From JOPF133 sp052144935 (GTDB taxonomy: Bacteria > Acidobacteriota > Terriglobia > Bryobacterales > Bryobacteraceae): a DNA stretch of 64,000 nt. The stretch's first letter is position 1. Each line of letters starts with the position of its first letter. The DNA lies in the NCBI GenBank assembly GCA_052144935.1, contig JBKQPR010000191.1, positions 1 to 64,000 on the forward strand. Reading direction: 5' to 3'. A program made the position numbers and the translations under genes. This document shows positions 53,808-62,135 of the stretch, one piece after another. Under the pieces are notes generated by a model that saw only the letters and a program-made list of their open reading frames with translations, was not told the origin of the DNA and did no database searches.

Positions 53808-55223
53808 TCACACTACGTAGGGCTTCCGGTACACTTCCCGGGTGAGCAACTTGTTGGCTTCCGAATCGTTCGCGAATTTAGGCCCGGCTTCAATCGTCAA
53901 CTTATGCCCCGAGCGATAACTGATGTTGGCCAGGTGGCATAGGCAGGCGCTCAGGTAAGCGTTTTCGATCCCGTCGTGCAGTTCCTTGTAATTGCGCGAG
54001 CGGCACGCGGAGAGGAAGTTCTGCATGTGCAGGACGGTGGGGTCGCCGATGCTGCGGTCGGGGCGCTCGTCCATAATGAGTTCGCTCGATTCGCCTTTGT
54101 AGGCCTGGAAACCGGCATCGCTCATGGCCGCCCAACCTTCGGTGCCGTAGAACAAATTGCCGACATCGACGTTGATCGGCGTGGGCGGAGTGGCCGGAGC
54201 CGCCGGTGCCGGAGTAGCGGCCGCATCGCCGGCCGCGCCACCGCGGCCGCGTCCCCGTCCGCCGCCGCCGCGGCGCAAAGGTGTGCCTTCGCCGTTGGTC
54301 AGCAGACCGCGCACTTCGAACATGATTTCCCGTCCGCCGCCGTAATCGTAAGTGGCCATCAGCGTGTTGGGCGTCTCCTGGTCGTCGTCGTACGCGTACT
54401 TGCCGCCCATGGCCACCGCCGCTTTGGGGAAATCGGGGTCGCCCAGGCCCCAGCGGCAGAGGCCGATTTCATGCACGCCCTGGTTGCCGATGTCGCCGTT
54501 GCCGGTGTCCCAGAACCAGTGCCAGTTGTACTTGAAGCGCAGCTCGTTGAACGGCCGCAGGGGCGCCGGTCCCAGGAACAGGTCCCAATTCACTCCCGCG
54601 GGCGTGGGGCTGTCGGGCTTGTGGCCGATCGATACGCGCCGCTTGAAGCACAGACCCTTGGCCAGGTAGACTTTGCCGATGAGCCCTCCGTGCAGCGCGT
54701 CCATGGCCTTGATCTTCATGGGATTGCTGCGATGCTGCGAACCGATCTGCAACATGCGATTGGTCTCGCGCGCGGTCTTGATCATCTGCTGGCCTTCGTG
54801 GATGTTGTAACAGGCCGGCTTCTCGCCGTAAACGTCCTTGCCGGCCTTCATCGCCCAAATCGCGGCCAGCGCGTGCCAGTGGTTGGGAGTGGCGATGGAC
54901 ACGGCCTCCACGGTGGATTCGGCGAACATCTGGCGCATGTCCTCGTACTCTTTGGCCTTTTCGCCTCCGTTTCTCTGCAAGCGGGCCTGCGCGGTTTCGC
55001 GCGCCGCCTGGTTGATGTCGCAAATGCCGACTACGCGGGCCTCGGGGACGCGGGTGGAGTAAATATCCAGGTGATTGGTGCCGCGGCCGCCGAGGCCGAC
55101 GATGCCGACATTGATCTTATCGTTGGCGCCCCAGACGCGCGATGCGGCCACCGCCGTTGCGGCGCCGAGGAAGAACCTGCGGGAAGTGGGATGTGACACT
55201 GCGAATCTCCTTACCGCGCCCAA
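53808..55223 (-). CDS. Tat-exported Gfo/Idh/MocA-family oxidoreductase
   Basis: Product of 471 residues; a GTG start at 55199 (HPTSRRFFLGAATAVAASRV) would also keep the Tat signal. The Rossmann core has INVGIVGLGGRGTNHLD, VVGICDINQAARETAQ and SIATPNHWHALAAIWAMKAG, then DVYGEKPACYNIHEGQQM with the conserved EKP Lys. The C-terminal domain includes NWHWFWDTGNGDIGNQGVHE. A Gly/Arg/Ala/Pro-rich insertion sits at residues about 314-350. Members oxidise or reduce sugar hydroxyls; Tat export brings the bound NAD(P) along. Likely part of the sugar-catabolic cluster. Confidence 0.87.
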   Translation of the reverse strand: MGAVRRFAVSHPTSRRFFLGAATAVAASRVWGANDKINVGIVGLGGRGTNHLDIYSTRVPEARVVGICDINQAARETAQARLQRNGGEKAKEYEDMRQMFAESTVEAVSIATPNHWHALAAIWAMKAGKDVYGEKPACYNIHEGQQMIKTARETNRMLQIGSQHRSNPMKIKAMDALHGGLIGKVYLAKGLCFKRRVSIGHKPDSPTPAGVNWDLFLGPAPLRPFNELRFKYNWHWFWDTGNGDIGNQGVHEIGLCRWGLGDPDFPKAAVAMGGKYAYDDDQETPNTLMATYDYGGGREIMFEVRGLLTNGEGTPLRRGGGGRGRGRGGAAGDAAATPAPAAPATPPTPINVDVGNLFYGTEGWAAMSDAGFQAYKGESSELIMDERPDRSIGDPTVLHMQNFLSACRSRNYKELHDGIENAYLSACLCHLANISYRSGHKLTIEAGPKFANDSEANKLLTREVYRKPYVV

Positions 55224-55630
55224 TTATATCAGGACGCGCCAGCCCGCAAGCCCCGGGGTTGTCGAACTTGCGGAAAAACAGTCGAAAACTGACTGGCTTT
55301 CGTGCGACAAACGGCCAAAGGAGGCGCTGCCGCCGGCCGGTGGCGATCCGGACGCCGGCGCTGAGCGACGGCCCGCAAATGCCGGACACGGCCCTCGGGA
55401 CGGGATGGCGCCGGGAACGCGCCCGTCATGGCCGGAAGCCCTGCCGGGACGACCGTGACGGTCAGCGGTTGGACGTCTGCGGGTCCGCGTGAGAACCACT
55501 CCCTCACAGGGCCCCCTCCGGGCCCGGCACCGATGACAGCCGGGCCAGGGGGCCGGGGCCCGGGAGGGCAATCCGCGGGTTTCGGAATAGCACCGAACTT
55601 GGCGGTCAGGAACGGATAGCCTTGAACGGG
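55224..55630. other. Non-coding region with GC-rich inverted repeats
   Basis: About 400 bases without a supported gene. GGGCCCCCTCCGGGCCCGGC and GGCCAGGGGGCCGGGGCCCG near 55520-55565 can pair, giving a strong GC-rich hairpin. The region between 55200 and 55223 should hold the promoter of the oxidoreductase gene. Confidence 0.4.
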
Positions 55631-56683
55631 CTATTTCGGGTTGTTTTTGCGGATTTCCTCCAGGCGCTTCGCGAGATACTCCTGGTATTCCTTGATCAAT
55701 GCCGGGTCGTGTGGGCTGCCGTAGATATCCGTGGATTTGTACTTGCCTTCGTCGAACTTCTTCTTGGTCCACTCGTCGTGAATGTGGGTGGTGTCGGCCC
55801 GGTCCACGATGCCCTCGATCAACTGCGGCGGAACGAAGGTGACACCCTCGGGATCGCCGATCACCACGTCGCCGGGCATGACGGTGACGTTGCCGATGCG
55901 AATCGGAACGTTCCACGCGGCCACCGAGGCGCCCCCGATGGCGCTCGGATGCACGCTGCGGAAATAAGCCGGCATGTCGATCTCCATGAGTCCTTCCAGG
56001 TCGCGCACGGAGCCATCCACCACCAGGCCGCCGCTCTTGGTGGCCCGCATGATGTAGTGGAAGAGATTGTCGCCGACAATGGTGCCGCCTTCTTTCTTTC
56101 CGTAGAGGTCCACCACCAGGACGTCGCCGGGCTGCAACATGTCGATGACGGTCTGGTTGAACAGGCGGCCGGCGCCTTGCTCGCGGGCCTTGGCGCTCAC
56201 CACGGCGTCCAGGTCGGGGCGCGCCGGCATGAAAGCCATGGTGAGGGCGCGGCCCACCATTTTCTTATTGGGATGGAGAACCTGCCAGCCGTCGGTGTAC
56301 TGGCTGTAGGGACTGCCGCCGCCGCGGCCGCCGGCGCCAACGATGCCGCCATCTGCGCCACCGGCGCCGCCCGCACCGCCGGCTCCTCCGCCTCTACCGC
56401 CGGCTGCTCCGCCGCCTCTACCACCACCACCGCCGCCGCCGCCGGAGTTCCAGTTGATGGTGATCTCTTCACTGGAAAGGCCGCGCGCCCGTTGGAGCAG
56501 GCCGTCGGAAACCTTGGGCCGCCCGTCGGGGAAGCGTTCCCCGGTCCAGGTGGGGGTGTATGCGATCATCTGCTCGCGGGTCCAGGTCCACAACTGCGCG
56601 TGGGCGGGCGCAGGCGCCAGGATGGGCAGAGTCCAGGCGCCCAGGGCGAGCGCCAGGTAACCGCAGTCTCGGATGCGAATCAT
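55631..56683 (-). CDS. Exported RraA-like (HMG aldolase/oxaloacetate decarboxylase-type) protein
   Basis: Product of 350 residues. Signal peptide (LALALGAWTLPILAPAPAHA), then a helical start (SDGLLQRARG) and, after a Gly-rich insertion of about 40 residues (82-124), the RraA core: KKMVGRALTMAFMPARPDLD, DMLQPGDVLVVDLYGKKEGG, GDNLFHYIMRATKSGGLVVD, GSVRDLEGL with the conserved Arg-Asp, and PGDVVIGDPEGVTFVPPQLI. RraA-fold enzymes cleave 4-hydroxy-4-methyl-2-oxoglutarate or decarboxylate oxaloacetate with Mg; true RraA is an RNase E inhibitor. Export and its place 21 bases after an enolase-superfamily gene favour a catabolic aldolase. Confidence 0.82.
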   Translation of the reverse strand: MIRIRDCGYLALALGAWTLPILAPAPAHAQLWTWTREQMIAYTPTWTGERFPDGRPKVSDGLLQRARGLSSEEITINWNSGGGGGGGGRGGGAAGGRGGGAGGAGGAGGADGGIVGAGGRGGGSPYSQYTDGWQVLHPNKKMVGRALTMAFMPARPDLDAVVSAKAREQGAGRLFNQTVIDMLQPGDVLVVDLYGKKEGGTIVGDNLFHYIMRATKSGGLVVDGSVRDLEGLMEIDMPAYFRSVHPSAIGGASVAAWNVPIRIGNVTVMPGDVVIGDPEGVTFVPPQLIEGIVDRADTTHIHDEWTKKKFDEGKYKSTDIYGSPHDPALIKEYQEYLAKRLEEIRKNNPK

Positions 56684-56704
56684 AGTCAGTATTCTCCTTG
56701 CGGG

Positions 56705-58111
56705 TCAGCCGCGGCGGGCCGCTTCTTCTTTTTCTTTCCGGATCATGCTCCAGAGGTGGTCGCCGGAGCGCTCGTGGTCCCATTCCGGGGTGGGCGCGAA
56801 AAATTTGGCATTGGGCGCCAGGTGCTTCTGGACCACGTCCTCGTTTAGGGTGATGCCGAGACCGGGCTTGTCCGGGACCTTGATGAAGCCCTTGTTGATG
56901 ATGGGTTTTTCGATGCCATCCACCATGTCGCCCCACCACGGAACATCCAGCGAGTGGTTTTCGCAGGCCAGGAAATTTTCCGTGGCGGCGGCGCAGTGCA
57001 CGCTGGCCAGGGCGCCGATGGGAGTGCCGGCGTAGTGCATGGCCATGGGCACGCCCAACTCCATGGCGGCCTCGCCGATCTTGTGAGTCTCCAGGATTCC
57101 GCCGGAAGTGGAAATGTCCGGATGGATTTTGCTGACGGCGTGCCTCTCGCACAACTTGATGAAGTCTTCCTTCAGGTAGATATCCTCGCCGGTCAGGATG
57201 GGGGTGGGGCTTTCGGCGGTGATGTGCGCCAGCATGTCGGTGTACTGCCACGGAATCACATCCTCCATCCAGGAAAGGTTGTACTTCTCGTAAGCCTTTC
57301 CCAGCCGGATGATGGAGTTCACGCCGAGGTGGCCGAGGTGGTCCATGGAAAGGGGAATTTCCATGCCGACGGCCTCGCGGATTGCCGCCACATACGTGCA
57401 GAGCATTTCGATTCCCTTGTCGGTCACTTCCGTGGCGACAAATGGATGCGGCAGCACTCTGCGCTCCCAGGCGGTCTGCTCCGAAGGCCGGGTCACCGTC
57501 CCGGGGGTCCGCGCGACAAACTCAATTCCCAGGTCCATCTTCAGCCACGTCAGCCCCATCACTTCCTTGCGCTCTTTCATGCGCTGCGCATAGACCTTGG
57601 GGTCGTCCGATTCGGTGGTGTCGGCGTAGATTCTGACGCGGTCGCGGAACTTGCCGCCCAGCATCTGGTAAATGGGCACGTTGTACACCTTGCCGGCGAT
57701 GTCCCAGAGGGCCTCTTCCACGGCTACCACGCCGCCCGCCTGCCGTCCATGGAAGCCGAACTGTTTGATCTTCTGGAAGAGATAGGTGATGTTGAGCGGG
57801 TTCTCATTCAACAGGCGGCTCTTCAGGAACAGCGCGTAGGTGGCGCTGGCGCCGTCGCGGACTTCGCCCAGTCCGTAGACGCCCTGGTTGGTGTCGATGC
57901 GGATGAGGGGGCAGGGGCTGGGTCCGGGTTTCGTCACAACGGCCACGCGAAGATCGGTGACCTTGAGCGCGGAGGGGCTCGAGTTGGTGTTGACATTCCG
58001 TTGTGCCGGCTGTTCGGCCGCGGCTTCCCGCGACAAGAGCGCACCGCCCATGATCCCGGCGGAGGTCTTAAACAGATCCCGCCGCCCTATTTTGCCCTTG
58101 CGTTTCAACAT
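56705..58111 (-). CDS. Tat-exported mandelate racemase/muconate lactonizing enzyme-family protein
   Basis: ATG 58111 gives KIGRRDLFKTSAGIMGGALL, a Tat signal. The capping domain (NQGVYGLGEVRDGASATYAL, GGVVAVEEALWDIAGKVYNV) precedes the barrel with metal ligands in LSMDHLGH (Asp), SWMEDVIPW (Glu) and ILTGEDIYL (Glu), a candidate acid-base Lys in TWLKMDLGI, and His in AMHYAGTPIG. Enolase-superfamily enzymes dehydrate or racemise sugar acids such as galactonate or glucarate. Immediately upstream of the RraA-like gene and downstream of a TonB receptor gene, it probably performs the first step on an imported sugar acid. Confidence 0.87.
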   Translation of the reverse strand: MLKRKGKIGRRDLFKTSAGIMGGALLSREAAAEQPAQRNVNTNSSPSALKVTDLRVAVVTKPGPSPCPLIRIDTNQGVYGLGEVRDGASATYALFLKSRLLNENPLNITYLFQKIKQFGFHGRQAGGVVAVEEALWDIAGKVYNVPIYQMLGGKFRDRVRIYADTTESDDPKVYAQRMKERKEVMGLTWLKMDLGIEFVARTPGTVTRPSEQTAWERRVLPHPFVATEVTDKGIEMLCTYVAAIREAVGMEIPLSMDHLGHLGVNSIIRLGKAYEKYNLSWMEDVIPWQYTDMLAHITAESPTPILTGEDIYLKEDFIKLCERHAVSKIHPDISTSGGILETHKIGEAAMELGVPMAMHYAGTPIGALASVHCAAATENFLACENHSLDVPWWGDMVDGIEKPIINKGFIKVPDKPGLGITLNEDVVQKHLAPNAKFFAPTPEWDHERSGDHLWSMIRKEKEEAARRG

Positions 58112-58189
58112 TACCGTTTTCTCCTCTCTGACTGCTTTCTGCGCCTTGAGTTCCGGGTGGGCCGGGCATGGCCGGCCCACCCGGAAGAA

Positions 58190-61100
58190 CTACCAGTAAA
58201 ACTTCGCCGAGACCTGCATGCGGCGGGCGGAATTCGACTGCGAGCGCCACAGGCCGAAATTGGCGTTCTGCAGCGAGGTGCCGCCGCTCAAGGGGCCAAA
58301 CTGGGTCCGGTTCAAGTAATTGAACGACTCAAACCGGATGTCCAGGTGCTTTGCCTCGCTGAACCTGATGGTGCGGTTGAGCGAGGCGTTTTCGTTGAAG
58401 CCCGGGAAATAGCGGAGCTTCGGGTTGTACCGCGTAAGGGTGCCTAGCGACGTGGTGGGTTGCGTGCCGAAAAACGAAACCGGCTGGAAAAAGCTGTCCA
58501 CCGCGGGGTCGAATTTTCCGCTGTAGGTGCTGCCCCAGCCATTGTAAGTACTCACCGTGGGCCGGTTTCCTCCGTTGAAAATGGGGAAGCTGACGGTGGT
58601 TCCCAGGCCCATGGGGGTCCCGCTGGAATACCCCTGGCTTCCGGCGAAACGCCAGTCGCCGAAGATGGCGGAAGCTACGCTCTTGTGGCTCAGGAAATGC
58701 CTTCCATGCCCGAAGGGCAGCTCGTACACGTAGTTGATCTTCACCACGTGCGTCTGGTCGAAGGATGCAATCGACTTCTCCAGCCTGAGGTCGGCTTGGT
58801 TTTCCGTGCCGCTGTTGCCGTCCGAGTCGGTCAGCAGCTTCGAAAGCACGTAGGAGGCCTGCACGGTCAGGCCCGAGGAATACCGCTTGGCGACCTTCAC
58901 CTGCATGGCATTATAGGTGGAGTGGCCGATCTTGTCGCCTTGGCCATTTAGGGTATCGACGGCCGAATACTGCGGGTAGGGACGCAGCGATTGCCCCACG
59001 GTCGCCCCGGTGCCCCACAGCGCGTTGAACCCCGACCACGGCGGGGTAATTCCGGCGGCATTCGCAGCGGCTGAACCCACCAGTGAGTTCAATAGGGTTT
59101 TTCCCGACGAGGTGAACGGGTTGAGGTTTGCCGGTAGAGTCGCCAGATTGAGTTGGTTATAGTACAGCAGATTGGACTGGATTTTGGCTGCCATGGTCGC
59201 CACGTAGCCCACCTCCACCATCGTGTTGTTGGTCAACGCGCGCTCGATATTGAAGGAGTAGTTGAGCTCATCGGATGGCGTCGAGGACGCTTTCCCGTTG
59301 TAATAAGGGACGTTGGAGCCGTTGCCCACCGAGGGGTCGATATCCGGCACCTGGGCCCACGCCGGCGCTCCGTTTTGCAACACCCAAAGCGGGTTCAGAC
59401 CCTGGCTTTGGTCGTTCACCGTGATTCGCTGCACGATTCCCAGGTTGTGCGAGGAGCTGCCTTCGTAGGTGAGTGGCCCGAAGCTGCGGCTGGCGCCTCC
59501 GCGTATGGTGGTCTTGTTATTCAGGGAGTAAGCGAAGCCCAGCCGCGGTCCCCAGCCGTTCCAGCCAGCGGTCAGACTGTCTTTGTTGATCCTGCCCGTA
59601 CCGAATCCGTCGAAAATCAGCGCACCCGGAAGCCCGCCGGCGCCGGGGTTCGGCAAGGTCGGGTCGAAATCGCTGGCATCGTAGTTCCCTATCAGTAGCG
59701 GCCGGGCCAGTGAAAAGCGCATCCCGAGATTCAGGGTAAAGCGCTGGGATACACGCCAGTCGTCCTGAAAATACGCCTCGTGAGTACGAAACTCGGTGGC
59801 GAGGTACCGCGGCGTGTCGAGGGAATAGCCAGATACCTGTCCCAGCAGGAAGGAGGCAAACGCGCTCCCGCCGCCGGTGGCCTGGCTGGTGACCAGCGGG
59901 ACGCCTGTATTCAAGTCCTGGAAGGTCACATTCCCCGAGATGTTCTGCAATCCGAAACCGTTGTAGTGGGTGTTGTTGTAGAAGTAGCCCCACTTCATGG
60001 TATGGCTGCCCTTGACCTTGGTCATGTCGTCGTGGAGTTCCACCACGATGTTGTCCGAACCGTTGGGAGCGGCCACGCCCCAGGCGGTAAATTCGCTGTT
60101 CGTAAAAGCGATCTGCGGAAAGTCGTCGTTGCAGTCGGGATAATTCGGTATGCAGATCTTGCTCTTCCAACCCGACGATATGGTGGGAAGTCCCTGGGCT
60201 TGCGGCGCGCCGCTGTAAGTATCGAACGCGCCGTGGTTCTGCTCCCAGTTGTTGCCGCCCGCGTAGAAGCGGTTCAGCAAAGTCGGGGTGAGGGTATAGT
60301 CGTAACTCAGGCGATACACGTCGGACCTGTTATAGCCGGGGTTGCCGGCCAGGGGATCGGGAAGGCCCGGAGCTCCGGTGGGGCCGTACAGGTCGTGCTC
60401 CCTGGTGCGCTCGAAAAAGAACGAGAGCCGCTGTTTTTGGGTGAGTACCTGGTCGCCCTTGACGCTGTACTTGTTGTTCGGCGATATGCTGCTGCCGGCC
60501 GAAACATAGTTGTTGCGTACGTACGACGAGGTGCCGGGCGTCGCCGCAACGTTGGGCGCCAGCAACGGCTTCACGTAATTGATGATCTCCTGCGAGATCG
60601 GGTCGATCCGCGATTGCGGAATCTGGTTATTCGGAAACGGGGTCCTGACATACGAGCCGTTCACCAGCGTGGTGGTGGCCGGATCGTAGATCTGGTACAT
60701 TACGCCGCTGCCGTTGACATAGTTGTGCAGGTCGCCGGTGTAGAATTCCGGCGGTGGAACGCTGTAGGGAGTCACGGAAGCTCCCGCGCGGTTGCGAAAA
60801 CCCTCGTAGGAGAAGAACCAGAAAGTCTTGTTTTTGCCGCTGTACACCTTGGGAATCAACACCGGCCCCCCCGCCGTGACGCCGAAATCGTTCTGCTTGT
60901 AGATCGGCTTGGTGGCGCCGAAGAAGCCTTTGGCGTCCAGATCCTGGTTGCGCAGGAACTCATAGGCGTCCCCGTGAAAACCGTTGGAGCCGGACTTGGA
61001 AACGAAACTCATAGTGCCGCCGGATGCATGGCCCAAATCGGCCTTGAAGCCGCCGGAGGTCACGGTGAATTCCGTCAGCGCGTCTACCGAGGGGGTGTTG

Positions 61101-61714
61101 ATCTGCGTCCAGGTGACCCCGTTGGAATCCAACTGGCCGGCGGTAGTCACGGTAGAGCCGTCGAGCGTCATGCCATAGGCGCCGCCCTTCCCGCCTCCTA
61201 CCCGGAATTGGCCGGTGGAGCTCACTTCCGCCGTGGCGGCCGACAGGTCGAAGGGGCTGCGCACCGCCCCGTTCACCGCCACCGGCAGCTCGTCCACCAT
61301 TCTGTTGGACATCTCCGTGGCCACGCGGGCCGACTCGGTCTGCAACACCTGTGCGTTGGCGTTAATCTCAATGGTCTGCTGTGAGGTGCCCACCTCCAGG
61401 GCAACATCCAACTCGACCGTGGATCCGGGAGCTACGACTACGTTATCTGCAATGTAGATCTTGAATCCGGTGTTTTCGACCCGGATCCGGTAAGTGCCCA
61501 CCGGCAGCGACGGCACGGTGAAATCTCCCGCTGTAGTCGTCTTCGACGTGTAGCGGGCGTTGGTAGCGGTTTGTGTTGCGGTGACTTGCGCGCCGGGCAC
61601 CATCGCCCCGCTCGCATCTTTAACGGTGCCGGTAATGACACCACGATCGGTCTGCGCCAGAAGGCTGGCGGCGGCTGAAATGCATAACACACAAAGTCGG
61701 ATTCTGTTTCCCAT
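58190..61714 (-). CDS. TonB-dependent receptor, Oar-like, with carboxypeptidase-regulatory domain
   Basis: ATG 61714 has GGGAGGAATT upstream and a signal peptide (LCVLCISAAASLLAQTD). A carboxypeptidase regulatory-like domain (GVITGTVKDASGAMVPGAQV, GDFTVPSLPVGTYRIRVENT) comes first, then a plug (ELPVAVNGAVRSPFDLSAAT, NGFHGDAYEFLRNQDL) and a long 22-strand barrel ending in SNSARRMQVSAKFYW with the C-terminal aromatic. The order is characteristic of acidobacterial and myxobacterial Oar-like receptors that import carbohydrates. About 1174 residues is normal. It heads the leftward cluster with the enolase-superfamily and RraA genes. Confidence 0.9.
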   Translation of the reverse strand: MGNRIRLCVLCISAAASLLAQTDRGVITGTVKDASGAMVPGAQVTATQTATNARYTSKTTTAGDFTVPSLPVGTYRIRVENTGFKIYIADNVVVAPGSTVELDVALEVGTSQQTIEINANAQVLQTESARVATEMSNRMVDELPVAVNGAVRSPFDLSAATAEVSSTGQFRVGGGKGGAYGMTLDGSTVTTAGQLDSNGVTWTQINTPSVDALTEFTVTSGGFKADLGHASGGTMSFVSKSGSNGFHGDAYEFLRNQDLDAKGFFGATKPIYKQNDFGVTAGGPVLIPKVYSGKNKTFWFFSYEGFRNRAGASVTPYSVPPPEFYTGDLHNYVNGSGVMYQIYDPATTTLVNGSYVRTPFPNNQIPQSRIDPISQEIINYVKPLLAPNVAATPGTSSYVRNNYVSAGSSISPNNKYSVKGDQVLTQKQRLSFFFERTREHDLYGPTGAPGLPDPLAGNPGYNRSDVYRLSYDYTLTPTLLNRFYAGGNNWEQNHGAFDTYSGAPQAQGLPTISSGWKSKICIPNYPDCNDDFPQIAFTNSEFTAWGVAAPNGSDNIVVELHDDMTKVKGSHTMKWGYFYNNTHYNGFGLQNISGNVTFQDLNTGVPLVTSQATGGGSAFASFLLGQVSGYSLDTPRYLATEFRTHEAYFQDDWRVSQRFTLNLGMRFSLARPLLIGNYDASDFDPTLPNPGAGGLPGALIFDGFGTGRINKDSLTAGWNGWGPRLGFAYSLNNKTTIRGGASRSFGPLTYEGSSSHNLGIVQRITVNDQSQGLNPLWVLQNGAPAWAQVPDIDPSVGNGSNVPYYNGKASSTPSDELNYSFNIERALTNNTMVEVGYVATMAAKIQSNLLYYNQLNLATLPANLNPFTSSGKTLLNSLVGSAAANAAGITPPWSGFNALWGTGATVGQSLRPYPQYSAVDTLNGQGDKIGHSTYNAMQVKVAKRYSSGLTVQASYVLSKLLTDSDGNSGTENQADLRLEKSIASFDQTHVVKINYVYELPFGHGRHFLSHKSVASAIFGDWRFAGSQGYSSGTPMGLGTTVSFPIFNGGNRPTVSTYNGWGSTYSGKFDPAVDSFFQPVSFFGTQPTTSLGTLTRYNPKLRYFPGFNENASLNRTIRFSEAKHLDIRFESFNYLNRTQFGPLSGGTSLQNANFGLWRSQSNSARRMQVSAKFYW

Positions 61715-61732
61715 GGAATTCCTCCCGATCAA

Positions 61733-62135
61733 TCAACATGGAGACCCGGATATCTGAAAAGCGAGACACTCGACACGCTATATCAGGGAAAGGCCGGTGT
61801 CAAGCGGGGGGCCCAAAATGTAAACTTTTGTGACCCTACCCAAGCGGGGGCCGGAGGGCCGGCGGAGGGGCGGGTCCCCGCCCTTGGGGAACTTGGCCCG
61901 GATGATGCGGATGATCGTACCGGCTCCGGCGATCTGCCCGGAGATTCCCTCGATAGACAAGCCGGATTGCCGCAACCCCAGCACCGCGCCCCGCGATCGG
62001 CGGAACGGCCGGGAACATCTTCCGATAAGAGTTATACTGGCACCTCAAGTGGGGAAGATCGACAAGCGGCGGAGGCCACGCCTAGCGTCACAGCCGGCCG
62101 TCACCGAAGGCTTCGTTGCCGGCGGAACGGGCCGG
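61733..62135. other. Divergent intergenic region, TonB receptor and TMTC-like gene
   Basis: About 400 bases hold both promoters. GC-rich hairpin sequence lies at 61838-61890 (AAGCGGGGGCCGGAGGGCC and CCCCGCCCTTGGGG). TATACT at 62033-62038 may be the -10 of the rightward gene. Short minus-strand ORFs here (for example GLSIEGISGQIAGAGTIIRI) have no clear homology. Confidence 0.35.

Noticed and set aside
59780..61384. 534-codon plus-strand ORF opposite the TonB receptor
   Set aside because: Antisense shadow of the receptor; no family motifs and no ribosome site.
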